A stretch of 64,000 nt of DNA from Plasmodiophora brassicae (lineage: Eukaryota; Endomyxa: Phytomyxea; Phytomyxea; Plasmodiophorida), in contig CP145419.1 of NCBI GenBank assembly GCA_036867785.1, positions 930,001-994,000 of the forward strand. The letters run 5' to 3'. Made by a program: the position numbers and the translations under genes. The notes beneath the pieces are model-generated. The model was not told the origin of the DNA. It searched no databases and saw only the letters and a list, made by a program, of their open reading frames with translations. This document shows, one piece after another, positions 45,475 to 55,163 of this stretch. Each line of letters opens with the position of its first letter. Within the stretch, counting starts at the first letter, position 1.

Positions 45475-46233
45475 TCAGGAGCCGGTCTTGAGCCGCATAG
45501 GGCGAGGGGGATTGCCAGGTTTACCATCATCGTCCGCGTCGCGTCCGTGTTTTCGAGAAGCCGCTGACGCGTTCAGGATGTCCTTCTTCAGGGTCGGCTG
45601 CTTTAATTCGGTAACTTGTCCCATAGCGTCGACCAAATTGCCGCGAAACGATCCTCCAGCAATACTGGCTCCAGGTGCCCACTTGGTAAACTGGCCCTCA
45701 AGGATCATCCCGTTGGCCAGCATAACTCTTCCGTGTCCTTCAAACAGGTCGGCACGCCATTGACCCTCTAACAGCTGCCCATCGATATCCGTCCACTTGC
45801 CATGGCCGTTACGCTTGTCATCGAGATAGTGTCCTTCGTATCGCCACCCGTCCTCATGACTGTAAACGCCAAACCCGGCACGCAATCCATGTTTGAACCT
45901 GCCCCGAAAACTAAACGACCCGTCGGCTGCCATAACCTCGCCTTCCCCGTTCAGGCAACCGTCCGCCCACTGCCCCGTATTCGTTGCAACGTCTTTACAG
46001 CTGTACCGTCCATATCCGTGCGGAAGCTGCTTCTGGTCGTCAATGTCAACAACAGCGCCAGCGTAGACGTGCCCGTCAGTGTTGTGAGTCCATTGGTCTG
46101 TTCCCTCCACATGTGTCCACAGCTGCTTATCAATAACAACCGGGGCAGATTGCGGCGGGACGGGTACCGCACTGACGATGACGCTGGCCGCAGCGACTGC
46201 CGCGAATGCAAGCATGAGCTGATCGACGCCCAT
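45475..46233 (-). CDS. secreted MORN-repeat protein, copy F
   Basis: Intronless, 252 residues. Signal peptide from the ATG at 46233 (GVDQLMLAFAAVAAASVIVSA). MORN units: YAGAVVDI...LPHGYGRYS, NTGQWADGCLNGEG, FRGRFKHGLRAGFG, YEGHYLDDKRNGHG, LEGQWRADLFEGHG and LEGQFTKWAP, then GSFRGNLVDAMGQV. The WTSKRD block of the others reads LKKDILNASAA. The tail RKHGRDADDDGK matches the basic-acidic ends of copies A and B, so F is likely the counterpart of those rather than of C-E. A divergent CAGAAATT element lies just upstream (about 46265). Confidence 0.87.
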   Translation of the reverse strand: MGVDQLMLAFAAVAAASVIVSAVPVPPQSAPVVIDKQLWTHVEGTDQWTHNTDGHVYAGAVVDIDDQKQLPHGYGRYSCKDVATNTGQWADGCLNGEGEVMAADGSFSFRGRFKHGLRAGFGVYSHEDGWRYEGHYLDDKRNGHGKWTDIDGQLLEGQWRADLFEGHGRVMLANGMILEGQFTKWAPGASIAGGSFRGNLVDAMGQVTELKQPTLKKDILNASAASRKHGRDADDDGKPGNPPRPMRLKTGS

Positions 46234-46962
46234 ACCGAAATGAGGGCGCCACCCCGCAATTTCTGAACGGCAGTCGCTCTCTCGCTAAATCTGGCCCCCG
46301 GAGGCCCCGACGAGGGCCCTCCACGCGCCGAGTGAGCTCGGCAGCTTGACTCTCGGATAAGCGGCAACACATGGTTGCCAGAATGCCATTCCCTGATCTA
46401 CAGCGGATCCCTCCACCAAGGCGTGAAAGGAATCGAGTATGCGTTCATCAAGAAAGCGGCTCATTCTGACGCATGCTATGTATCGTGGCGCACCCCAGTA
46501 ACGCCAGGGCGTACCCTCGACGTTACATGCGCCCAGAGCCTCTACCACGAAAACTTGAGGTACGTACAGGGTCGACTTAGGTACATACCAGAAGCTTCTC
46601 GTGAACGTCTGCTGCAGCCTGCTGGACCTGTTCTGAAACGTGAACGAGGGGATCCGCAAAGGGAACAGACTTCAACGTCAGGGACGAGGAGGGCGCAGTT
46701 GAGCGATTCCGAGTAATAAACCCGCTCTGCAATTTTCCTGAAACTCGTGCAACTCAGCGTTGAAACTCGCAGCAGCGAGCGACACCCGCGTTAGAGCAAT
46801 CGTCGAAAGCACGGTCTAGCACGGCCGTTAGTACTGCGACCGTTAAGAGAGGCGTTGGCGTAAAAAAGCATTTTAGCAGTTGGATTCAATGCTGGAGCTT
46901 GACCCCCGTTCTCAATGCCTAACTGGCAGGTTCAGCACGTCACCATCTCCCGATCGAGGCGT
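46234..46962. other. spacer between MORN copies F and G
   Basis: About 730 bases. Open frames run on both strands through 46285-46716 (about 115-125 codons each), but neither has family likeness, a signal peptide or a clear start, so I do not call a gene. It holds the promoter of copy F. Confidence 0.4.
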
Positions 46963-47631
46963 TCAATATGTCACGTTTTTCCATGTCCACTGGTCGATGT
47001 GTAGGACCTGGCGTCCCACAGCATCAAACATCTTGCCACTGAAGGATCCTTGCGCAATGTGTGCTTCAGGGGCCCATCCGGTAAACTGGCCGTTCAGGGA
47101 GCGTCCATCAGATAGAATAACCCGGCCGCGGCCTTCAAACCTGCCCTGTCGCCACTGACCCTCCAGGACCTGCCCTTCATTATCGGTCCACTTGCCGTGA
47201 CCATGTCGTTTTCCATTACGGTAATGCCCTTCGTACCGCCACCCGTCCGTATGACTAAGGTCGCCGAACCCAAACCTCGAGCCACGCTTGAACCTGCCAC
47301 GAAAGGTGACCGACCCGCCTGCCGGTACATACTCGCCTTCGCCATGCATTCGTCCGTTCTGCCACTGCCCCGTATAGGTCGCCACGCCAGGAACATGGCA
47401 ACGTCCGTGGCCATGCGGGACCATGCCAGTGTCGTTGTACTGGATGGCATCGCCACGGTATGTGGCGCCGGTACGTGTTTGTACCCAACGATTGACACCC
47501 ACGCGCTCCCAGTCGAGCTCAGCGTCAACAGTAACGGCAAAGGTCGGTCGGCGTCGGACAGGCGCCGCCCCGACGACAACGACGACAGCTACCAAGGCAG
47601 CTGTAACAACTGCGATACCGGCGTCCCGCAT
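46963..47631 (-). CDS. secreted MORN-repeat protein, copy G
   Basis: Intronless, 222 residues from the ATG at 47631, chosen for its signal peptide (DAGIAVVTAALVAVVVVVGA); the frame is open further upstream but has a mixed, unlikely composition. MORN units: YRGDAIQY...VPHGHGRCHVPG, YTGQWQNGRMHGEG, FRGRFKRGSRFGFG, YEGHYRNGKRHGHG, LEGQWRQGRFEGRG and LNGQFTGWAP, then GSFSGKMFDAVGRQV. It ends soon after the last block (WTWKNVTY) and lacks the basic tail. Possibly shortened at the 3' end relative to the other copies. Confidence 0.87.
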   Translation of the reverse strand: MRDAGIAVVTAALVAVVVVVGAAPVRRRPTFAVTVDAELDWERVGVNRWVQTRTGATYRGDAIQYNDTGMVPHGHGRCHVPGVATYTGQWQNGRMHGEGEYVPAGGSVTFRGRFKRGSRFGFGDLSHTDGWRYEGHYRNGKRHGHGKWTDNEGQVLEGQWRQGRFEGRGRVILSDGRSLNGQFTGWAPEAHIAQGSFSGKMFDAVGRQVLHIDQWTWKNVTY

Positions 47632-47960
47632 ACCCCGTTTGCGTCCAGGTCGATCCAATGCGGTGGGAATGCGCTTTCGGAACGGGACCAGCGCGCCCCC
47701 TTTTACTGCCACTGCTATTCTAGGCACAGATTGCAGCTGGACCGCCGGCAGACCGCTCTTGAGGAACCGTAGCGACATCGTCAAGGTCCGACTCACATGG
47801 GAACGTACAGCTGTTGTTCGACTGAGAATCGAAGATCGATGGGGAGCTGATCGGTTTCCACAGCCCCCACCTACTCCTACTCTACTTCTGAAGGCTTCCG
47901 AGAGGTTCTTCAAACAATGTGTAATAACAGCCCCGTGGCCGCCATCGTAAGCGTCAAACT

Positions 47961-48728
47961 TCAAGCGTCAGTTCTGTTTCGCGCGTGATCACGCACGGAA
48001 GCGTGGTCCAATTCACCATCGTTCCCGGCGACCATACTGATGCTCCGTCTTCCACACACAACCAACTCGTCAAAGAGAAGACGTTTCGACGTCCACTCGT
48101 TGATGACGCATGTGACCTGTCCCATGGGGTTGATCTCCTTGCCACGGAACGATCCTTTTCTGGAGCGGGGGCGCCATTTGAGGAATTGCCCGTCGAACGT
48201 GCGCCCGTCGGCCAGCGTAACTCGTCCGCGACCATCCAGCAGGTTTTCACGCCATTGCCCTTCCAGGATCTGTCCTTCTTTATCAGTCCACCTGCCTTGT
48301 CCACGGGCGACATTGTCGACAAAGTGCCCTTCGTATTGACAACCATCTGCATGATTGGCGACTCCGAATCCGAACAGCCGGCCTTGCTTGAATCTGCCAC
48401 GATAGCTGGACGATCCGTCCCTGGAAATCATTTCGCCTTCCCCATGTAGGATCCCGTTCTGCCACTGTCCCGTCAATGTCATTATGGCAGAGGTGTACCA
48501 CCCGTGCCCGTGGGCAACAATATTGTCGCCGACCCCAAACCGCTGGACGACATCGCCGATGTAGGTCGCCCCAGTATCGTTGTTGACCCAGCCGGCTCCC
48601 ACACGATGCCACTGACCGTCAACGGTCAGAACATGAGGCGGTGTATCTCCTACACCGTGCGCCCCGACAATGGTCGTAACGGCGACAGAAACCGTTGCGA
48701 GGACCGCAACGACGTGTTCAATGCCCAT
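47961..48728 (-). CDS. secreted MORN-repeat protein, copy H
   Basis: Intronless, 255 residues from the ATG at 48728, with signal peptide (GIEHVVAVLATVSVAVTTIV). MORN units: YIGDVVQR...VAHGHGWYTS, LTGQWQNGILHGEG, YRGRFKQGRLFGFG, YEGHFVDNVARGQG, LEGQWRENLLDGRG and FDGQFLKWRP, then GSFRGKEINPMGQV and EWTSKRLLFDEL. The tail is neutral to acidic without the NLS-like patch. One repeat has Cys in place of the usual Trp (DGCQYEGHF). A CAGAAATAG element lies about 127 bases upstream. Last gene of the - strand array. Confidence 0.87.
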   Translation of the reverse strand: MGIEHVVAVLATVSVAVTTIVGAHGVGDTPPHVLTVDGQWHRVGAGWVNNDTGATYIGDVVQRFGVGDNIVAHGHGWYTSAIMTLTGQWQNGILHGEGEMISRDGSSSYRGRFKQGRLFGFGVANHADGCQYEGHFVDNVARGQGRWTDKEGQILEGQWRENLLDGRGRVTLADGRTFDGQFLKWRPRSRKGSFRGKEINPMGQVTCVINEWTSKRLLFDELVVCGRRSISMVAGNDGELDHASVRDHARNRTDA

Positions 48729-48846
48729 TGGACAACCCGGAACTAACAGGCGATGGTACGTACGCAAGGGTGGCTGTTTCCATTTCTGGGTCCAACCAGT
48801 CTGACTGTCGGTGGCACCCCGCACCCACTGGCCACTGCCCGATTCG

Positions 48847-48855
48847 CTATTTCTG
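48847..48855 (-). promoter_or_regulatory. CAGAAATAG element upstream of MORN copy H
   Basis: Exact 9-mer on the - strand, 127 bases before the ATG at 48728; a near match (CAGAAATGG) starts at 48788, 60 bases before it. Confidence 0.4.
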
Positions 48856-48952
48856 GTCTCCCTCGACGGATCACAGTCTCCGGAAGTTCATCCGTCCCTG
48901 AAAAGGTAGCACCGATACGGTACATCTACCGTAGCACGCTTACTGTAGTCCA

Positions 48953-49006
48953 GCAATGGACACAGCGTCGTTCCTTGTAGCAATGGACACAGCTTCGTTT
49001 CTTGTA
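48953..49006. repeat. 27-base tandem repeat, two copies
   Basis: The unit GCAATGGACACAGC(G/T)TCGTT(C/T)CTTGTA is repeated head to tail at 48953 and 48980 with two differences. It is followed by an AT run (TATATATTATAAG). Confidence 0.8.
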
Positions 49007-49822
49007 GTATATATTATAAGAGAAAAGCCATGGCATACCATGATGGTGTCGAACAAACGATGGCGTTAGGTGGTGGACACCTATGGAATGGGCGAGAAGC
49101 CTTCGGGTAACTTCATTGGGCCGAAGTCGGCACGACCGCGACCGTCGTATGTGAGCATCCATTCCGGCGAACAGTTAGTTGGTCACAAGCGTGACATCAC
49201 GAGATATCCGACAGCTCCAGCTGACGCGATATTGCCAGACGGGAGGTCGGTGGCTGATGGTCAGCAAGGCAGTGCCGAGCTCTTTTGCACGCGTGCATAG
49301 CAGATGCTCGACGTCGACGCTGACAGCGCTACAGGTTTCACGCGTCAGAAATGGCAACAGTACAGTATAATTTAGGCCGGAATTGCTTACCTACATAGGT
49401 AGTCGACTCGCCGAGAATGGCAAACTTGGGGTGGTGGTAAAACAGACGAGATATTGCGATACGTTGCAGCCGACCGACCTCCTTCGAATACCACGACGGC
49501 ACCGCAATCTATCCGACGTCATGGGATCCGCAGACTTGTTTGCTGCAACGCGCTGCCTATATTGATCAGACGCGTGGCATTCGCCAGGAACGCCGCGTCC
49601 ACAGCAGCGACCGACGGTTTCCTCCTCCTGGCCGCCGCGCCCGTCACCTTTGCGCTTGCTGGCGGCGACGACGGGCCGCGCCGGCCACCACAAGAGCGGT
49701 CACGACCACGGCGCCCGGCTCCCGCGACCTGCCATCGTACGTAGACGCGGCGGCGCGGCAACCGTCGACCAAATCGGCCGACTGTACACAGCCAACGAGA
49801 CGCGATGTCATCACCTCATCGG

Positions 49823-49890
49823 CCACGTCGATTTGAGGGCATCCAACGGCGTTCTTCCCATTTGCTCTACAAATTGCCCCGCCGCTGTGC
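49823..49890. repeat. diverged repeat, partner at 51207-51273
   Basis: About 67 bases starting CCACGTCGATTTGAGGGC and ending GCCCCGCCGCTGTGC recur at 51207 with scattered differences. On the - strand both read HSGGA... . The nearby GTCCCGCGGGAC-like block (49902-49923 and 51158-51180) sits on opposite sides of the two copies, so the segment was rearranged. Confidence 0.65.
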
Positions 49891-49942
49891 TCGGACGTAT
49901 GTTTTGATCCCGCGGGACGAATCAAACGCGCTGTGCAGCACT

Positions 49943-50211
49943 GGCTGTCACGCGCCAACTTATTCGAGATGTTCACGCATCTGGAAATGATACAGAAACA
50001 GCAGGATGACGAGGCGGCAAGAATATTGCAGGATGACGAGGCGGCAAGAATATTGCTGAATTGAGAAGGCGCGGATCAACGTAGTCGCTCCAGTGCTTGC
50101 CCTTGCGAACAAGGGTAGGTAGACACTATTCTTGCCGCCTCGTCATCCTGCCGTATCTGTATCATTTCCATATGCGTGAACATCTCGAATAAGTTGGCGC
50201 GTGACAGCCAC
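49943..50211. repeat. inverted repeat of a gene fragment, arms about 82 bases
   Basis: The left arm (49943-50024) and the right arm (50129-50211) are near-identical reverse complements around a spacer of about 104 bases. Both arms code the same peptide read outward-in (WLSRANLFEMFTH, then EMIQ...QDDEAARI), left on + and right on -. Confidence 0.8.
50002..50055 (+). repeat. 27-base perfect tandem duplication
   Basis: CAGGATGACGAGGCGGCAAG followed by AATATTG is repeated exactly at 50002 and 50029. It keeps frame (QDDEAARIL twice) inside the left arm of the inverted repeat; the right arm has one copy. Confidence 0.85.
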
Positions 50212-51206
50212 GGCTGCACATCGGAAACCGTCGTGTTCTTCACGGTTTCGTCCCATTTTGACAAGGGAATCCATAGCATCACGATCGCCGCCGAACGCCT
50301 GCAGTTTCCCCTTCCGCAGAGGACGGTGCAATAATGGCTTCTGAATTCTGCAGTCAGAGAATTGGTCGGACAGCATGCGTGTGACCTATATCATAGTTAT
50401 ATAGAGGAAAAGGAGCTCGTAATCCCCATTTACCATTGGAAACGGAAGGGAATACTTCCCCAGGTTCAGTATGTACGACATCTGTTCGGGCGTCAAATCC
50501 CATTGGTCATTTACAATTGCAGTCGCAGGCGATGAGACCTCCACAAGGTGGTTGTGTGACCTGTCCCTCTTGACGACGTATCTCCGTCGTCCAAAGTCAT
50601 ACGTGTTCATCGTACACGACGACTTCACTGATCGATCAGCTTTTCCTGACTCGGTCTTAAAGTTACAGTATCGGTCACCTGACGATGGCTTATGAGTATA
50701 AACCAACGAAGCAGTTAATGAACTACAATAACCAACCACGCGCCCAGGCTCCTTCTGTCCGAACAGCTCTACAGAGCGGGATGCCTTGGCGAACGTCTTG
50801 AACTTTATGATGATCTGTGACGAACTTCAATATATTTGTACTTGGATCCACGGTTCGTTAGACTTACACTCTTGGCGAACCCTTCAATGAAATTCTTCAG
50901 TTCGAGTTGGGTTTCAAACTCCATCCCCAGAGCAGGGGCGCCACAGACAGCATCTTGACAGGTGTCGCCCCGTCATCAACGTCAATGCCAATCGCGGTAG
51001 ATCCGTAAACGTCTTGGCGGCCTCGTCAATGCTCGCCATCTCGATCTCAACCAGATCAATGCTCGCCATCCACACACAGCTCAGAAGTGCGCCGCGCTGG
51101 TACCCGCAGTCCCGCACGCCGCGTGCGGAAAGCAACCGCTCGCCGGACGAATCGTATTTTTCGTCCCGCGGGACCAATCGGGGGCCCTCCGCAATTTTGA
51201 GTTTCC

Positions 51207-51273
51207 CCACGTCGACTTGAGGGCATCCCGCGACATTCTTCCCAATCGCTCTGCCATTGCCCCGCCGCTGTGC
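51207..51273. repeat. diverged repeat, partner at 49823-49890
   Basis: Second copy of the 67-base block described at 49823. Here the - strand frame reads GGAMAERLGRMSRDALKS and looks less broken than the other copy. Confidence 0.65.
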
Positions 51274-51782
51274 ACGTCGACCTGGTTGGCCTTGGGCCCC
51301 GTGTCAGGCGATGAACTGTCCTGCTGATACTGCGCGTTTGGAGGGGGATTGCGGGTACGGTTTGCAATCGCGGCATGGCAGTCGATCGCCTGTGCCCGGC
51401 CCATGCAACAGCGGGCGCCGATCCCGAGGCTGAGCACGGCGGATGCGAGACGGGAGCGGCAGCTGGCGTCGCGGTCGTCGAGCGTCAACGATGGGACGCC
51501 CAGGTCGGAACTCGACGGTTTGCCCGATGATGCACCCGGTGTTCTTACGGTCCCTTGTGTGTGCCAGGCACCTCCCATTCGCATCGATAAACTCAACTGT
51601 ATACTTGTCCACCGCTCGTCCAGGGTATATCAGGAAACCGCAGCACGCTCCAGTGAAGTACGTATAGGAGACTCTCTTCCATCCACGAACGTCGTGTCAT
51701 TCCTGTCAGCAGGGATGCGAACCCAGCGCTGTGCTCAACAATTTCGGGCATAAAACCGCCGCTGCTGCTCACGATCGAGGAG

Positions 51783-53749
51783 ATGATCGATCGTGGCGTG
51801 AAGAACGATAGCGGGGCACCCAGCGAGCAGCGATTGAGCGTGTTCCGGGACGCGTTCGAATCGTTCCTGAACGGGTTCGGCCCGTACAAGGGCGTCCTGT
51901 CCAGGATAAAAGGTGAGTATCAGGCGTTGCTGGATCATTATGCCGAGCAAGTTCGGTACATCGCGCCGCTGAAGATGCGCCTGAAAACGATCAAGGCGGA
52001 TGCTGACGCGCACGTCGCGTCGGTGAAGATGAAGTTCCGAAGAGAAAAGGCATGCCGGACGACGTTTGAAAGCCTTGCTGGCATACACTCATAATGCCAT
52101 CAGGAGCAGTTGGAGATCTTTATCGCGGAGCAACAGAAACTTCGGGATGGTGATCAGAAGGCCATCGGCGAGTTGAAACAAGTGGTCGAGGCATTGAAAG
52201 CGGCAGTTTCCTCTGCGGAAACGCGTCTTGGAGACGAAACGACAAGTCGAAAGACGCTGTCGGACGCGCTGAAGCGTCACAAGGCAATGCTGGAGACATC
52301 GAACAGCGAGCGAATCAATCTGACGCGCGCTCTGTCGAACGCCAATCAAACCGCATCCGCTCAACAGGTACCCATCGCAACCTGCAACACGATGCGCTTC
52401 GGTAACGCTCCCGCAGGTCCTGTACCAAACAATCGTCGCCGATCTTGACGCTGCGAACCAGAAGATTGCCGCGCTAGAAGCCAGGCTCGACCTAGCGTCC
52501 AACGACCGGTTGACAGCCAACCTCAAGACGCTGTCGAAAAAGCATGATCGACTTCAGAAAGAGTTCAAGCATCTGCTCAACCTGTACGAACAAGCGACCA
52601 CGGAGCGATCCCGGCATGGTTACGACAACCTGGCGAGCCACGTCCCGCCTAGCCTGCCCGGTCTCGAAGGCACCCACGAGCCTGCTGATCAGCCTGGCAA
52701 CAGGTCGTCTATTCTTCCAACAGCTGCTGTTGCGCGCTTGATCGACGACCTCTGGAGCGAACCCTTTGACGACATTGATCGACGTGTCGAGTCTAGGTTG
52801 GCCGCCGTGTTCCCGAACGCCCAGGATTCCTTGTCAATCATGACGACGTTCCGCGCAAGCCTAGCACAACATCCCAGGTTCAGGCTCGTTCTTCACATCG
52901 TCGACAAGCGCCTGCCTCCACAAGCCTTCCTTGATTTTCGAGAGCAGTTGCATCGGTGCATGATTGCAATGGGCACGCTCGTCAGTGAGTCGTCGTCTTC
53001 CCCGACAGTTGGTACGCCTATTCCGCTGCGAGGTCGGTCCCGATCAATGTTGCCCGTTTGACGACAGGGCTAACTGCCCGATTAGCTATGTTTGAATTCA
53101 TCGACGAGTTCTTTGGGGAAACGCGCACCGACGTGCAACTCGCTGTGCTGAAAGACGCCGCACGACATGACACGTATCCGGCTGGGCACATCGTCTACCC
53201 GCCGGCGCTATTCGACCCCATACCGCTGGTTGAGGACCTGCCAAGGTACATGGCCGTGCTCGCCGAACAGTACATAGACTGCATCGAGACGTTCCAGCAC
53301 AAGTTCCTGAAGATCTGTCGATCGCTGGTATACCCGTGCAGGATTCTACTTGAAATATTGCCTAACGCCCCTTGACCGCAGGCTGATGACGGCGGAAGAT
53401 TAACCGTTGAGCACGTCGATCAAGCACTGGCTGAGGCAGACCCTGCCATGGTATCTGTTGCCGGCATTTTCCTACGTTGTGTACTCATTGGTGTCGTCAG
53501 AGTGCACCTACTCGGCAATCTGCGATAAAATCCCTTTTCACAGCCGATGAGCAGGACGAGATCGCGAAGGTCGGTCTGCATAGTTTGTAGCCGCGAATCT
53601 TGACCTGACCTCAGTGCCAGACAATCGGCATCACGGAGCTCGAGGTTACGTTGACGAGAACTCTAATCAAGCCGGTCGGCAAGGTTGCCGTCGACCCTGA
53701 CCTATACTCGCTGGGCATCGTTGCGAATGCGTCGACTACTGTTCCATAG
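51783..53749 (+). CDS. TSNAXIP1: TSNAXIP1-like coiled-coil protein
   Basis: Seven exons: 51783-52022, 52104-52367, 52417-53032, 53086-53327, 53382-53450, 53501-53569 and 53615-53749, in phase throughout. N-terminal domain as in translin-associated-factor-X-interacting protein 1: EQRLSVFRDAFESFLNGFGP followed by YKGVLSRIKGEYQALLDHY. Then coiled coil (LKQVVEALKAAVSSAETRL), VLYQTIVADLDAANQKI, DRLQKEFKHLLNLYEQ, and after intron 3 AMFEFIDEFFGETRTDVQLA with a C-terminal helical part that ends TVP. In animals the protein is linked to sperm and cilia. The frame is open upstream of the ATG at 51783 (PPLLLTIEE), so a further 5' exon is possible. The last two splices rest on frame and signals only. Confidence 0.75.
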
Positions 53750-55163
53750 ACTGCCGAGCATCTCTAAACACTATTAGGGCACTCTCCGAAACGCAACGTG
53801 TTCATGTGGTTGTAAATGTCAGGCAGTCATGCTAGCGGGAAGGTCGCATTAAACCTGTACTGCGTCTCAGGGCATCCTGTGAGCACACGACGAGATGGTG
53901 TGTAATGAAAGCACTTCCACGAACCTTCGGTACAGGATTCAGCGGCAGCGCTTCCGGTACGACATCCTCTTGCTGTACTGAATAGACGCGCTCCCGCGCG
54001 CTGACTTGCCCGTTCGCTCTGACCTGACGTTGTTGATGACGCCGATCAGCATCGGGACCCGCCAGTATCTGCAGTCAGCTCGAGGCAACAAGAACGAGGA
54101 CTGATGTCAAGCCCAAGGACCTGGGCTTAAGGACTGAAATTGCCAAGTGTTCAGGCCCGCGTTGGGAACCGGTGTATGCACAGTGGTCTTCATCAGGTCG
54201 CCGAGATAATGCGGTTTCCGCATGACGTGTGTTCACCCACGGGTCATCTCATCAGTTCGAGCGAGAGGGCCCCAGTAATGCGGGAGAGACCGGGCGATTG
54301 CATGGGGCATCGCCCAGCGACCTGATGAACCTTGCAGGACGGTCCCCGACGTGTTGCGATACTACCAGGGCGCCGACACACTATCTTCAATATCGCACGC
54401 CTCAATCCCCAACAGAGGTACGTCGACAATGCTGGTGACGTCCACAGCCCGATGGCAACCGATCGGCTCATTAAGGATGGCCATGCCTTCGATAAGGTTT
54501 CGGCGCTGCTGTGCCATGGCGAAGGCACCCCTACGTAGGTTGAGGGTACGCCGTACGTCTTCCAGACCCGCGGCGCACTGCGTGTGTCGACCTACCGTAT
54601 TATACGGGCGTGCCCCTAATGTTCTGAAAGAGGGACGACGACGGACTCCGTGGCGGACTTCCCGGCAGTCCGGCAATCTCCTCGGCAAGTTGTCCATCGC
54701 GTGTTCATACAAGCCGCCTGGCCTCTCCCCATGGTCATGAGGGCATCCAAATCACGCGGATACTGACTGTCGCATTCATTAGCGTCCGTCGGCGTCTGTC
54801 TGCCATTCGCATGAATCAAGTGAAGGCGGCGCAGGGTGGCCGATGGGCCGTCGCTCAATGCGCACATATGGTCTCATTGGCGGCATGCTGTCGTGGCTTT
54901 GAGTCGAATGTTTGCATAGCAAACATCCGACTCAATGCCGCATTCACAGCGTCCATGGGCTAAGTCATCGATGCATTGTTCAAGGCTTCGATCGATGTTG
55001 ACTGGACGCAGACTAAGGAGAAACGGTGAAGGTTCCCAATCTTCACCTCAGACTGTGTGTACCCGCGCGCCTTGGGTTCGCTTCGGGTCTCCATACGGTC
55101 GCACATGTGTCGATCAGTGCGCCTCAGATGATGGAATCGTGCGCGCGCTTCCAGCTCTGAGGT
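53750..55163. other. 1.4-kb spacer with no recognised gene
   Basis: Lower GC. A - strand frame at 54362-54712 (117 codons; MAILNEPIGCHRAVDVTSIV) looks protein-like but has no family likeness. A hairpin at 54901-54933 is listed separately. Nothing else was supported. Confidence 0.4.
54901..54933. repeat. short hairpin, 15-base arms
   Basis: GAGTCGAATGTTTGC and GCAAACATCCGACTC are reverse complements with one mismatch and a 3-base ATA loop. Flanks GGCTTT and AATGCC extend it weakly. Confidence 0.8.

Larger units (their letters stand above)
49007..51782. other. low-gene-content region with degenerate gene pieces
   Basis: This stretch has lower GC, short broken frames and several internal repeats listed separately. 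Pieces that look formerly coding: a - strand frame at 50386-50739 (117 codons, DQWDLTPEQMSYILNLGKY), - strand frames at 51081-51612 (CHAAIANRTRNPPPNAQ, HSGGAMAERLGRMSRDALKS) and a 68-codon - strand frame at 50076-50282. None was assigned to a family and none could be joined into a full gene. Confidence 0.45.
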
